Shown: positions 34,524-43,450, counted from the stretch's first letter. The stretch is DNA of 57,049 bases from Polyangiaceae bacterium (GCA_009780955.1 WQZB01000023.1:1-57049); one strand, 5' to 3'. Translations and numbers: made by a program. Notes: a model not told the origin generated them from the letters alone.

Positions 34524-34774
34524 AAAAAAAGCCGTGTCCCACTCGAGGCTCTATGACACGTGCGTGGCATCTTGCCACGAATCCAGAGCGGCTCTCGTCG
34601 TCGCGCTAGCAAAAGGCACGGGACTTTTGCGGCTTGGCGCCCTGGTACGGGCAATGCTCTCGCCATGACGCTTGTGTCACGCACGAGCTGCCAGCGACCT
34701 GACACTCTCGTCCTCTTGACTTTCGGGTCCCCCGTCGTTCGACCGCGCGTGACGCAGATCTCGAGGTAATGAGC

Positions 34775-36178
34775 ATGAAAGGTCAGGTTCTGGTCGTTGA
34801 CGATGAACAAGAAACTTGCGATCTGCTCGAGATGGCGCTGGTGCGGCACGGGTTCAAGGTAACGACTTCAACGAATGCGCAACGGGCGCTCGATCTCGTT
34901 GCTGGGCAAGATTTCGATGTGGTTCTTACCGATCTCAGCATGCCCGAGATGAGCGGCCTCGACCTTTGCGAACGTGTGTTAGGAACCCAACCGACCATAC
35001 CCGTGGTTGTGATTACGGGGCAGGGAAGCCTCGAAACCGCCATTGGTGCCATTCGTGTTGGCGCCTATGACTTCATCACCAAGCCCGTTGATTCGAAGCT
35101 CCTTTTCCTCAGCGTTTCGCGTGCTGTACAGCATCGTCGATTGCAAGACGAGGTGAAGCGCTTGCGCCAAGCCGTTGCCGAAGGCGACGCCGAGGGGCAG
35201 ATCGTCGGTCAAAGCTCGGCGATGCGCCGCGTTTACGAGCTTATCAGCCGCGTTGGCGAGAGCGACGCGTCGGTGCTCATCCACGGCGAAACCGGCACTG
35301 GCAAAGAACTCATCGCGCGGGGAATTCACGTGCGCAGCCGTCGCAAACTCGGACCCTTCGTTGCCATCAATTGTGCGGCTGTTCCTCACTCGCTGCTCGA
35401 AAGCGAACTCTTTGGACACGCGCGAGGTGCCTTTACCGACGCGAAAGCCCAGCGTACTGGGTTATTCGTCCAGGCAAGCGGCGGTACGCTTTTTCTCGAC
35501 GAAATCGGCGAACTGCCGCTCGATGTTCAACCCAAGCTTCTTCGCGCACTTCAAGAAAGAAAGGTGCGCCCAGTGGGCGCAAACCACGAAATTTCGTTTG
35601 ATGCGCGCATCGTGGCTGCGACGAATCGCAACCTCGAAGACGAAGTCTACGAAAAGCGCTTTCGAGAGGACCTTTACTACCGCATCAACGTCGTGAAGAT
35701 CGACGTGCCGCCACTTCGTGAACGAGGCGGCGATGTTCTTCATCTCGCCCAGCATTTCCTCAAGCAGTTTGCCGAGCGCAACGCAAAGCCGACACTCGAG
35801 TTGTCGACTACCGCTGCCGAAAAGCTCATGGCGTACAACTGGCCAGGCAACGTGCGTGAACTCGAGAACTGCATGGAGCACGCGGTGGCGCTTGCACGCT
35901 TCGATCAAATCACGGTTGAAGACTTGCCCGAAAAGATTCGCGCCTACCGGGCCGAGCGCTTCGTCGTTGCTGCCAACGATCCTACCGAGATCGTGACCAT
36001 GGACGAACTCGAACGGCGCTACATTCTGCGTGTTTTGTCGCTTGTCGGCGGCAACAAGTCGCGCGCCGCGCAGGTTCTTGGCTTCGACCGGCGCACGCTC
36101 TACCGCAAGCTTGAACGTTATGGCGCGGATGGCGCTGTGGCCGAAAAGAGTGAACCCCCAGCCCCCACCGCATCGTAG
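34775..36178 (+). CDS. NtrC-family sigma-54 response regulator
   Basis: ATG 34775 is eight bases behind GAGG, so it is preferred to ATG 34769; 467 residues. Order: receiver (VLVVDDEQ, phosphoacceptor Asp in [13 protein letters not shown], Lys in FITKP), AAA+ domain (Walker A GETGTGKE, Walker [12 protein letters not shown]) and a Fis-type helix-turn-helix ([20 protein letters not shown]). The sigma-54-contacting loop is RGAFTDA where the classical form is GAFTGA. It activates RpoN promoters; rpoN itself is at 46868. Two histidine kinases and a kinase-receiver fusion nearby are candidate partners. Confidence 0.95.
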   Translation: MKGQVLVVDDEQETCDLLEMALVRHGFKVTTSTNAQRALDLVAGQDFDVVLTDLSMPEMSGLDLCERVLGTQPTIPVVVITGQGSLETAIGAIRVGAYDFITKPVDSKLLFLSVSRAVQHRRLQDEVKRLRQAVAEGDAEGQIVGQSSAMRRVYELISRVGESDASVLIHGETGTGKELIARGIHVRSRRKLGPFVAINCAAVPHSLLESELFGHARGAFTDAKAQRTGLFVQASGGTLFLDEIGELPLDVQPKLLRALQERKVRPVGANHEISFDARIVAATNRNLEDEVYEKRFREDLYYRINVVKIDVPPLRERGGDVLHLAQHFLKQFAERNAKPTLELSTTAAEKLMAYNWPGNVRELENCMEHAVALARFDQITVEDLPEKIRAYRAERFVVAANDPTEIVTMDELERRYILRVLSLVGGNKSRAAQVLGFDRRTLYRKLERYGADGAVAEKSEPPAPTAS

Positions 36179-36202
36179 AAGACCGCTTCCAAATCGCAGA
36201 TA

Positions 36203-36324
36203 GGCCGCTTCAAGTTGCCGTGAGGTCGAGGCGGTCGGCGAGGAGCGGACCGGAACAGCCTGCTTCGGCTTTGAGGACCGCACCGCAGCCGCCAACGAAG
36301 AGATCGCGGCAACTTGAAGCGGCC
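36203..36324. repeat. 122-bp miniature inverted-repeat element, copy A
   Basis: The terminal inverted repeats match perfectly over 16 bases: CCGCTTCAAGTTGCCG (36205) and CGGCAACTTGAAGCGG (36307). The core (GAGGAGCGGACCGGAACAGC ... CCAACGAAGAGATCGCG) is nearly identical to copy B at 39487-39609. A separate partial end, GACCGCTTCCAAATCGC, lies at 36181-36197, two bases after the NtrC stop. The element has no transposase. Confidence 0.8.
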
Positions 36325-36361
36325 CAGGGGCACGCGGCGTGCAGCCGTATGGAACGATCGC

Positions 36362-37843
36362 ATGTGGCGCTTCGGCAAGACATGTACATCGCACAATCTC
36401 GATTGGGCAACGCCCGTGGCGGCGAGCTCTGTCGACGAGGAGGTGCTGCGCGAAACAGCGCCAAGCGTGCGTGGTGCCGACGACGCGACGATGGAGGAGC
36501 TCGGTTTGGAGGAGGGAACACGCATCGGCGACGCATACCGTATCGTGCGCAGGCTCGGCGCCGGTGGAATGGGGCTTGTCGCGCTCGCACATGACGAGGT
36601 GCTCGACCGTCACGTTGCGATCAAATTCATTCGGCCCGCGTTCTTCGAGCACGAAGATCTGCGTGCATTCTTCTGGAACGAGGCGCGTGCCATGGCGCGT
36701 GTCACCCACCCGAACGTGCTCACCGTGCACTCGTTTGGCGAGCATGACAAAATTCCATATTTCGTCATGGAGTACGTTGACGGGCCAAGCGTCGAGCAAT
36801 GGCTCGCCATGCGACTGCGCTTCGGGGGAGCCGATCTCGACGAGGTGCTCGGTATTTTTGACCAGGCGTGTCTCGGCGTGTCAGCGATTCACGCCGCAAA
36901 CGCGGTGCATCGCGATCTGAAGCCCTCGAATTTGCTCATGGCAGCGAACACGCAGCGGACCACGCCGAGCGATTTTGCAGATGCGGAAACGGTGGGGCTT
37001 TCTACAGGTGACACGCTTGGTTATCACGTTGTCGTGAGCGATCTTGGCGTCGCGCAAATTCTCGATTTTCTCGAGGAAAAAGGACCCTTACGTTCGGGCG
37101 CGCTCGTTGGAACCCCGTCCTACATGGCCCCTGAAGCGGCTCTCGGCGACGATACGAAGACGGAGCTCGCACGCATGCGCGACGTCTACGCGCTCGGGTG
37201 CATCGCGTACGAGCTTCTGACGGGACACCCGCCATTTTCTGGGTCCGCGGAGACCAGCGTTCTTGCGCAGCACGTGCTCGAAGTGCCCGAGCCACCGTCA
37301 AGTGCGTGCATGGGGCTTGCGCACAGCTACGACGCGGTCATTCTTCGTGCGCTCGACAAAGATCCGAATCGGCGTTTCGACTCGGTAGACGCATTTCGGA
37401 CGGCTATCCTGCGCGCACACAAGGCCTACATCCATCCGGATAGCATTCTTGTTGCGGACGACGATTCCGATTGGCGAACGCTGATGCATGCTGCGTTGGC
37501 GGCGCGCTTCCCTGAAGCGCGCATCGATACGGTGAAAGATGGCGCCGAAGCGCTCGTGGCGTTCGAGCGCGGGCTGCATTCGGTCGTGCTTGCGGATCTT
37601 GTCATGCCGCGCCTCGACGGTCTAAAGCTTACTGCCCATCTTCGCGCTCTTCTGGCCGCGGAGCAGACGACGATCATCATCATCACGGCCGCGGGTGGGC
37701 CCCGCGAGTGGCGCAAACTTTCTAAACTTGGGGCTGACGGCTTCCTCGTCAAACCGGTCGACATGGACGACGTCGCGATGCTTGCGCGCCGTACGCTGCG
37801 CGCCCGACGCATGCATAGTGCATCTCGACCGCTTTCAAGTTAG
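36362..37843 (+). CDS. Ser/Thr protein kinase fused to a C-terminal receiver domain
   Basis: ATG 36362 gives 493 residues; TTG 36314 lies inside a repeat and is rejected. The kinase domain starts near residue 55: RRLGAGGMGLVALAHDE (Gly loop), VAIKFIRP (catalytic Lys), AVHRDLKPSNLLMAAN (catalytic loop), VVSDLGVAQIL (DLG in place of DFG) and GTPSYMAPEA. From about residue 360 a receiver domain follows: SILVADDDSDW, VVLADLVMPRLDGL with the phosphoacceptor Asp, ITAAGGPREW and FLVKPVD. Joining a Hanks kinase to a two-component receiver allows His-Asp signalling to control Ser/Thr phosphorylation. Its TAG stop directly follows a GACCGCTTTCAAGT motif. Confidence 0.92.
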   Translation: MWRFGKTCTSHNLDWATPVAASSVDEEVLRETAPSVRGADDATMEELGLEEGTRIGDAYRIVRRLGAGGMGLVALAHDEVLDRHVAIKFIRPAFFEHEDLRAFFWNEARAMARVTHPNVLTVHSFGEHDKIPYFVMEYVDGPSVEQWLAMRLRFGGADLDEVLGIFDQACLGVSAIHAANAVHRDLKPSNLLMAANTQRTTPSDFADAETVGLSTGDTLGYHVVVSDLGVAQILDFLEEKGPLRSGALVGTPSYMAPEAALGDDTKTELARMRDVYALGCIAYELLTGHPPFSGSAETSVLAQHVLEVPEPPSSACMGLAHSYDAVILRALDKDPNRRFDSVDAFRTAILRAHKAYIHPDSILVADDDSDWRTLMHAALAARFPEARIDTVKDGAEALVAFERGLHSVVLADLVMPRLDGLKLTAHLRALLAAEQTTIIIITAAGGPREWRKLSKLGADGFLVKPVDMDDVAMLARRTLRARRMHSASRPLSS

Positions 37844-38026
37844 CACTACTGCCGGAAGTATTCCGACAGTAGTGCTAGCAAAGCCGCGGGAGCGGCGTTT
37901 CGGAGGGGTGAATTGCCCGCGAAAGTGGGCAAGAGGGGGCGCCGCGCCCCCTTGAGACAAGGGAACACTACTGGTTTCCGCGAAGCGAAACGCGCAGCCC
38001 GGAACGAAGTTCCGGCAGTAGTGTTA
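37827..38026. repeat. 3'-end motif followed by 186-bp inverted-repeat element, copy 2
   Basis: GACCGCTTTCAAGT (37827-37840) abuts an element whose left end (37841) is a hairpin, AGCACTACTGCCGGAAGTAT with TTCCGACAGTAGTGCT. Its right end reads GGAACGAAGTTCCGGCAGTAGTGTTA (38026). It is homologous to 3692-3835 in the opposite orientation and about 40 bases longer. It lies between convergent genes and supplies the last codons of the histidine kinase ending at 37968. Confidence 0.7.
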
Positions 38027-38693
38027 GGGGCAACGTAACGATCACGGCGCTGCCGCGCGTTTCACCGCGTCCGGGCGGCAGCAGGCTATCTTCGAGGTTG
38101 AGCGTGCCGCCGTGAATCCGGACGATCTCGAGGGCCATCGACATCGATAAACCAAGCCCTTGTTGTGCCGATCGCCGTACGAAGCGCTGGCCAAGCGTTG
38201 CGCGAGCTTCTTCAGAAAAACCGGGACCATCGTCTTGGACGCGGATCAAGACCGAAGCGTCCGCGATCTCGACGACGAGACCAACCCGAGACGACGCGAG
38301 CCTCAGAGCATTACCGACGATCTCGCGAATGACGAGATGTAGCAAGCGTGGATCGGCTTTGACGTGCGCGGGCAGAGTGGGCAACTCGGAACTGGTCACC
38401 ACATCCTTGCGACCGTCGACGGCAAGGGCACTGTCAAACGCTTGCGTGCATAACGCACATAAATCCAAAGACATCGTTCCGAGTTCGATGGTCTGGTCCT
38501 CGAGTTCCGACACGACTGCCAGATGCTCAGCGAGGCGGATGAGCCGCTTGAGGCTTCGGCGGGCCATCGCCACGAGCTCGGGGCGTGGTTCGTGCGATGT
38601 GGCGAGTTCTTCGAGAACTGTGATTGCCACACCGGTGGGCGAGGCGATGTCGTGTGCGAGACGTTGCAAGAACTGCGTTCCGAGATGCTGCAA
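37968..38693 (-). CDS. Short histidine kinase without a sensor domain
   Basis: The 241 residues start directly at the catalytic core: LQRLAHDIASPTGVAI with the phosphorylated His14, LHLVIREIVGNALRLASS (N box), VQDDGPGFSEEA (G1) and QGLGLSMSMALEIV (G2). The ATP-binding domain looks complete. No sensor or membrane segment is present, so input must come from another protein. The C-terminal residues LLPELRSGLRVSLRGNQ and the TAG stop are encoded by the repeat element. A second, degenerate kinase lies 90 bases upstream on the same strand. Confidence 0.88.
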   Translation of the reverse strand: MQHLGTQFLQRLAHDIASPTGVAITVLEELATSHEPRPELVAMARRSLKRLIRLAEHLAVVSELEDQTIELGTMSLDLCALCTQAFDSALAVDGRKDVVTSSELPTLPAHVKADPRLLHLVIREIVGNALRLASSRVGLVVEIADASVLIRVQDDGPGFSEEARATLGQRFVRRSAQQGLGLSMSMALEIVRIHGGTLNLEDSLLPPGRGETRGSAVIVTLPLTLLPELRSGLRVSLRGNQ

Positions 38694-38780
38694 GGGAGGC
38701 TCGCGGTATTAATAGTGTGCCCAAAGCCTTCTCGCATCCGTTGCGGATTGCTCCACTTGGGGCGTGACGTTCGATCGCTC

Positions 38781-38798
38781 GCGTCAAATCGAAAGCGG
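38781..38798. repeat. 3'-end motif at histidine-kinase stop
   Basis: GCGTCAAATCGAAAGCGG; on the minus strand CCGCTTTCGATTTGACGC encodes the last residues (PLSI) and the TGA stop of the gene ending at 38784. The 90-base gap 38694-38783 upstream of the next kinase shows nothing else. Confidence 0.6.
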
Positions 38799-39425
38799 AA
38801 ATGTCATGGTTATGACGAGCGATGTGCCCTTCGTGTCGAGCCGGAATGTGCCGCCCTGCAGCTCGATAAGCCTACGCGCTACCAGAAGGCTCATGCCTCC
38901 GCTTCCCTCGTTGATGACCGGTGCGTGTGGGCCGCGGGCATGTTGCGCGCGTGCAGTCAATACGACTTCGTCTTTCGTACCGAGGGCGCCAACGCTCACC
39001 GTGCCAGCTTCTCCAGCGATCCTTGCGGAAAAGGCGAGCACCTTGCCGAGTGCCTCGAGCATTCTTGCGCGATCGACAAGGATGCATGCCTGCTCGTCGA
39101 GCGCACAATCACCTACTGCGCCTTGCGCGGCGGCCACAGCAAAGCGTACGAGTGGCAAGGCAGGTTCGTGGCTACGACGCAACTCCACGTTGCCGGATGC
39201 GATGCGGCTTGCTTCAAGCAAATCATCGATCAAAGCCTGCATGCGGGTTGTTGCGCGTTCCATTCGAGCGACTAGGTCGAGCGCGCGGTTCACATCAACG
39301 CTATCGCATTCGAGATCGTCGCGAAGCAGCCCCGTGCTCATGACAAGGGTGTTGAGCGGATTGCGCAAATCATGCGAAACGCTTGCGAGCAGATCGAACA
39401 GAGCGAGAGAATCGAGCAATGCCAT
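38784..39425 (-). CDS. Histidine-kinase-like protein with a degenerate ATP-binding domain
   Basis: The 213 residues have a normal dimerisation/phosphotransfer region (LLASVSHDLRNPLNTLVMST, His18). The C-terminal half keeps only the outline of the HATPase fold: the N-box position reads LEALGKVLAFSARIAG without the essential Asn, G1 DxGxG is absent, and the last glycine box is GSGGMSLLVARRLIELQGG. Autophosphorylation is unlikely. It may act as a phosphotransfer protein or as a partner of the downstream kinase. Its final codons come from a repeat. Confidence 0.8.
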   Translation of the reverse strand: MALLDSLALFDLLASVSHDLRNPLNTLVMSTGLLRDDLECDSVDVNRALDLVARMERATTRMQALIDDLLEASRIASGNVELRRSHEPALPLVRFAVAAAQGAVGDCALDEQACILVDRARMLEALGKVLAFSARIAGEAGTVSVGALGTKDEVVLTARAQHARGPHAPVINEGSGGMSLLVARRLIELQGGTFRLDTKGTSLVITMTFPLSI

Positions 39426-39486
39426 CTCGACAACGTGCCCCTTGAGCAGGCCATACCATCATGCGCCAGAGTGGGCCAAATGCGAG

Positions 39487-39609
39487 GACCGCTTTCAAGT
39501 TGACGCGAGGTCAAGGCGGCGGCGAGGAGCGGACCGGAACAGCCTGCTTCGGCTTTGAGGACCGCACCGGAGCCGCCAACGAAGAGATCGCGTCAAATCG
39601 AAAGCGGTC
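39487..39609. repeat. 123-bp miniature inverted-repeat element, copy B
   Basis: Terminal repeats GACCGCTTTCAAGTTGACGC and GCGTCAAATCGAAAGCGGTC are imperfect inverse copies. The core of about 65 bases is almost identical to copy A at 36203-36324. It sits at the 3' end of the deacetylase-like gene and encodes its last 30 or so residues. No transposase is present. Confidence 0.8.
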
Positions 39610-40374
39610 GAAAAGCTCGCTGCCCGTATCGACCACATTGCCACGCGCCCACGCGAGCAGCGACCGAATCTCACTGCGGAGCAGGACGTAGCGCATGTCG
39701 GCTGGGTGAATCGCAATGCGTGTTGGGAGAAGCATGCGCAGTGGCCGCACTGCTCGGCAGTATGCCACACTCGAGATGAGCCGCGCGGGCGTGCGGCTCG
39801 CGAAATTGAGCACGAGGCTCGCGCGCGACAGCTGGCTTGCTGGATCATACACATGGGTATGATCTTCGGTGAACGTGTAGCCTCGCTTGCGGAGCAGTGT
39901 GTGGACCGAACGCGGCAGAGACCACGCGGGCGCCACGAACCCACGGACATCGAGACCAGCCTCTTTGAGTACGCGCTCGCCGGCGTCGAGACGCGCGATG
40001 GCCTCGCTTGGCGACACGTCATGGAACTCGGCTTCGCTATTGGACACGATGTGCTGGGCAAAGGCGTATTCGATCCGTTTTGCCACGCCGTCCACGCGAC
40101 CGTGCTGCTCTTGCGCCACGGCCGCCACGGCATGGTCGGCCCAACTTCTCGCCTCGTGGTAGTAGCCATGAAGGTAAATTTCATGGCCATGGCGTGCGAG
40201 CGTGCGTAGCCTCTCGCAGAAGGGCGGATGCTCGAGCAGCGGCGCCTGCCCATGGAAGTTGGGTACAACGAGAAGGGCAGGGCGCACTCCGAAGTCGTGG
40301 GCTAAGGCTAACGCCGCTTCAACCTCGCGCTCCCACGCAGGCGACACATCGTGAATGGACACATGGACAACCAT
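39511..40374 (-). CDS. Polysaccharide-deacetylase-like protein (DUF2334 type)
   Basis: The 287 residues have the TIM-barrel-like NodB fold: VHVSIHDVSPAWE with the metal-type Asp, ALLVVPNFHG, LARHGHEIYLHGYYHE with HxxxH-like ligands, and FVAPAWSLPRSVHTLL. Family members remove acetyl groups from carbohydrates with a divalent metal. It starts nine bases after the four-repeat protein on the same strand and may be the last gene of the long rpoN-PTS transcript. The C-terminus (SSLAAPVRSSKPKQAVPVRS) is encoded by the 123-bp element, so the natural end has been replaced. Confidence 0.82.
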   Translation of the reverse strand: MVVHVSIHDVSPAWEREVEAALALAHDFGVRPALLVVPNFHGQAPLLEHPPFCERLRTLARHGHEIYLHGYYHEARSWADHAVAAVAQEQHGRVDGVAKRIEYAFAQHIVSNSEAEFHDVSPSEAIARLDAGERVLKEAGLDVRGFVAPAWSLPRSVHTLLRKRGYTFTEDHTHVYDPASQLSRASLVLNFASRTPARLISSVAYCRAVRPLRMLLPTRIAIHPADMRYVLLRSEIRSLLAWARGNVVDTGSELFDRFRFDAISSLAAPVRSSKPKQAVPVRSSPPP

Positions 40375-40383
40375 GAGGGCGCA

Positions 40384-41502
40384 TCAAGCATTCGCCGCGT
40401 TCGCGGTGTGCGCACGTACGACGGCTTCGTACTCGCTTTCGAACATGGAAAGCTGATTGTTCACGATGTCGAGGTTTTTCGCATTCATCTCGTTGTCCTC
40501 GGCCCACGACATTTCGATCATTTGACGGCGGATTTCTCCGAGCTTGTCGCAGATGTTGCCGAGCCTTTCGGGCTCGACGTTGGTGCGTGGCTTGTCGGCG
40601 AAGTTCGCACGGTACTCTTCGAAGAGTTTGTTGGCAGCAGTGCCAAGGTCTCCCATGATGGTGGTCATGGCCGTACCTTGGCGAATCTTGCGCACCTCGG
40701 CGAGCTCGTTCTCGTAGGTCTTCAATCGGTCTGTAACGATATCGATATTCTTCGTGTGAAACTCGGCGACAAGGCCTTTTTCGCGCAGCGCCGTCATGCG
40801 AAAGAGCACTTTTTTGAGCGATGCAACGACGCGCATGAGAAGAGCAGGCCGCCGCGAAACACGCGGCTCGCCAGCAAAATGCACCTGGTAAACGGCAAAC
40901 TGGGTGTTCGCAAGACCCGCGAGAATGCCGGCGCTTTCTTCGGGGTTCGAGCCGGCTTGCGCCTTTTCGATGAGATCGATTTCGCGTTGATACTGCGCGA
41001 GGTTGTCGCGCACCGTCTGGCGATCACGCTCGAAGTCGGCGTTTTTCCGGCCTTTCCCTTCGAGCAGAATCGATGACATGCGCTTGTCGATTTGCTTGAG
41101 ATCCTCCACAAGCTCGCCAAGCATGGCCAAATCACGCGACGAGCGATCTTTTCCGGCGAAGTGACGAGCATAGCGCGCGAAAATAAGGTTTGCGCTATTC
41201 CCTTCCGCTGCGAACTTGTCAAAGCTTGCGCCCGCGTTTCGAGCTCGCTCGATGGCTTCGCGCTCTGTTCGGAAGAGCGATAGGGTTTGTGTTGCGGTGT
41301 CGCGAATGCCGCCGAGTTCCTGGCTGCGTGCGGCAACTGGGATTTCATCGACCTCCGCTAAAATGGCAGTGGCACGCTCGATCATTCGATCGATCTGCAC
41401 AAGGTCGCGTGTGGCGCGCGAATGCCCGGCGAAGTCTCTGGCGTATTCGCCATCGATTGCTTCAAGCTCGCGCCCTAATTTTTCAACGACGCTCTCTGCC
41501 AT
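40384..41502 (-). CDS. Unrecognised four-repeat helical protein of the PTS operon
   Basis: The 372 residues are soluble, charged and mostly helical. Four tandem units of about 90 residues each begin with an aromatic-Phe-Ala block: YARDFAGHSRATRDL, YARHFAGKDRSSRDL, YQVHFAGEPRVSRRP and YRANFADKPRTNVEP, followed by a leucine-rich helix ending in RM. I know no family with this repeat. No signal peptide is seen. It lies 31 bases after ptsI and nine before the deacetylase-like gene on the same strand, so it may respond to PTS phosphorylation. That is inference. Confidence 0.8.
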   Translation of the reverse strand: MAESVVEKLGRELEAIDGEYARDFAGHSRATRDLVQIDRMIERATAILAEVDEIPVAARSQELGGIRDTATQTLSLFRTEREAIERARNAGASFDKFAAEGNSANLIFARYARHFAGKDRSSRDLAMLGELVEDLKQIDKRMSSILLEGKGRKNADFERDRQTVRDNLAQYQREIDLIEKAQAGSNPEESAGILAGLANTQFAVYQVHFAGEPRVSRRPALLMRVVASLKKVLFRMTALREKGLVAEFHTKNIDIVTDRLKTYENELAEVRKIRQGTAMTTIMGDLGTAANKLFEEYRANFADKPRTNVEPERLGNICDKLGEIRRQMIEMSWAEDNEMNAKNLDIVNNQLSMFESEYEAVVRAHTANAANA

Positions 41503-41533
41503 GGATAGGATCCCCTAGCACACCAACCCTCAG

Positions 41534-43450
41534 CTACACCGCTTCGTCGGCAAGACCGGCAAGCAAATCGATGAGACGCGGCGCAAGCTCGCGGGCAAGA
41601 AGCTCTTCGACCGCGTCGGCGCTGTCGCACGCAAGTGCGCGCTGTGCAACGGCCTCGGCCTCGGCCGACGTAAGCCGACGGACTGCCTCTTTGATCTCCG
41701 GAATGGCGGCGGCCTCCATCGATAGCTCGCGCAAGCCGAGGCCCACGAGCAGGCACGCGGCCAGTGGATCGGATGCCATGGCACCGCAAAGCGCCACAGG
41801 GCAACCGGACTTGTTGCCCGCGTCGGTGACGAATTTGATAAGCCGTAAGATTGCCGGATCGAACGGCGAAGCTTGTGCCGCAAGCGACTGGCTCGCTCTG
41901 TCGATCGCTAGTGCGTATTGCACGAGATCGTTGGTGCCCAGGCTGAAAAACTCTGCCTCGCGCGCGAAGACATCGGCCATCACGGCGGCAGCGGGTACTT
42001 CGATCATCATGCCGAGCGGGATGTGCTCTTCGAAGGCCTGTCCGCGCGCCTTGACCTGCTCTGTGGCCTGGCCGAGCAGGCGGCGAGCCTCGCGCATCTC
42101 GTGCACGGTTGCGACCATCGGGATCATGATGCGCACGTCGCCGTGGGCGCTGGCTCGGACCATGGCACGCAATTGCGTGAGGAAGACCTCCGGCTGCTTG
42201 AGTGCAAGGCGCACGGCACGCAGACCGAGCGCTGGATTCATTTCGGCGGGCAACTGGAAGGTGCTTGCGAACTTGTCGCCGCCAATGTCGAAGGTGCGCA
42301 GCGTGACCGGCTGGGGGCTTACGGCTTCGACGATGGCGCGGTAAACTTCGTACTGCTCGTCTTCGCCGGGTTGCGTGGTTCGGTCGATGTACAGGAATTC
42401 GGTGCGGTAAAGGCCTATGCCTTGCGCGCCGTGATCAACGGCTAAAATAGCCTCGGCTGGGAGTTCGACGTTGGCCTTGAGTTCGACTCGGATGCCGTCG
42501 GCGGTAACACACGGCTTGTGACGCGCCGACAAGAGCCGCCTTGCGAATGCAAGGTGTTGCTCGGAGCGATTACGCGCGTCACGAATCATCTCCTCGCTTG
42601 GATGAACGAAGACTTGACCGGTGAGCCCGTCGACGACGAGCGTGTCACCCGTGCGAATTCGCTCAATGGCGTCGGCAACGCCGACCACCGCGGGGATCTC
42701 GAGGGCGCGCGCCATGATCGAAGTATGACTTGTGCGCGTGCCAACGCATGTGACGAAGGCGAGCGCTGGCTCACGCACCATGCTTGCCGTGTCGGCTGGG
42801 GACAGATCGCGTGCGACCACGATCATGGGCTCATCGAGGCGCACCGTACGCCGTGTTTCGTTGCCGAGCAGCGCACGAAGAAGGCGATCGCAAACGAACT
42901 CGATGTCGCGTCGTCGCTCGAGGATGTAGATGTCGCGCTCACCCGCGCCATCGAACAGGGCGACGATCTCTTCACCCGCTTCGGACACGGCCCATTCCGC
43001 GCACTTTTTCTCGACTTTGAGCTTGTGGGCAATGCGCTCGTGAAGGGTCGGATCCGCGAGCATCATCTGGTAGGCGTCGAGAATGGCGGAAGCTTCGCGC
43101 ATGGCCGGAGGCATGCGCGTATCGACCTCTCGCAGTGTTTTTTGCGCTGCGCTGACGGCTTGCTTGATGCGTTCGAGTTCGGCCGGGATTTGACTCGTGC
43201 GCACGTGCCGGCGGGCAAACGAGGCTCGCGCATCGCCGATGACCATGGCGGGTCCAACGGCCACGCCCGGCGAGCCGGCAATGCCCTTGAGGGTGACGGC
43301 CTCGTGCGGCGCGACATCGAGCGAGCTCGGAGGTGCACTGGAGGAAGCAGGCGCAGGTGGCACATCTCCGAACGACGGTGAACGCACGCGCGCTGAGCCA
43401 GGCCGACTCGGTTGGCTCTTCGAAGGGCCGCCGGTGCGCCGGTTGGCCAT
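41534..43450 (-). CDS. ptsI: Phosphoenolpyruvate-protein phosphotransferase (enzyme I)
   Basis: The 638 residues include an Arg/Pro/Ser-rich extension of about 50 before the usual start (TLKGIAGSPGVAVGPA). The phosphohistidine motif is GTRTSHTSIMARALEIPAVV; the PEP-binding part has GIGLYRTEFLYIDR and IMIPMVATVHEMREA, and the cysteine motif is CPVALCGAMASDP. It moves phosphate from PEP to HPr. Its ATG overlaps the ptsH stop (TAATG). No sugar permease (EIIBC) is in the window, so this is a regulatory PTS. Confidence 0.96.
   Translation of the reverse strand: MANRRTGGPSKSQPSRPGSARVRSPSFGDVPPAPASSSAPPSSLDVAPHEAVTLKGIAGSPGVAVGPAMVIGDARASFARRHVRTSQIPAELERIKQAVSAAQKTLREVDTRMPPAMREASAILDAYQMMLADPTLHERIAHKLKVEKKCAEWAVSEAGEEIVALFDGAGERDIYILERRRDIEFVCDRLLRALLGNETRRTVRLDEPMIVVARDLSPADTASMVREPALAFVTCVGTRTSHTSIMARALEIPAVVGVADAIERIRTGDTLVVDGLTGQVFVHPSEEMIRDARNRSEQHLAFARRLLSARHKPCVTADGIRVELKANVELPAEAILAVDHGAQGIGLYRTEFLYIDRTTQPGEDEQYEVYRAIVEAVSPQPVTLRTFDIGGDKFASTFQLPAEMNPALGLRAVRLALKQPEVFLTQLRAMVRASAHGDVRIMIPMVATVHEMREARRLLGQATEQVKARGQAFEEHIPLGMMIEVPAAAVMADVFAREAEFFSLGTNDLVQYALAIDRASQSLAAQASPFDPAILRLIKFVTDAGNKSGCPVALCGAMASDPLAACLLVGLGLRELSMEAAAIPEIKEAVRRLTSAEAEAVAQRALACDSADAVEELLARELAPRLIDLLAGLADEAV

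Noticed and set aside
35462..36799. Long minus-strand open frame (445 codons) across NtrC, the repeat and the kinase
   Set aside because: It spans three unrelated real features; no domain; a shadow of high G+C.
42518..43381. 287-codon plus-strand frame inside ptsI
   Set aside because: Antisense to conserved enzyme I motifs; composition is random-like.
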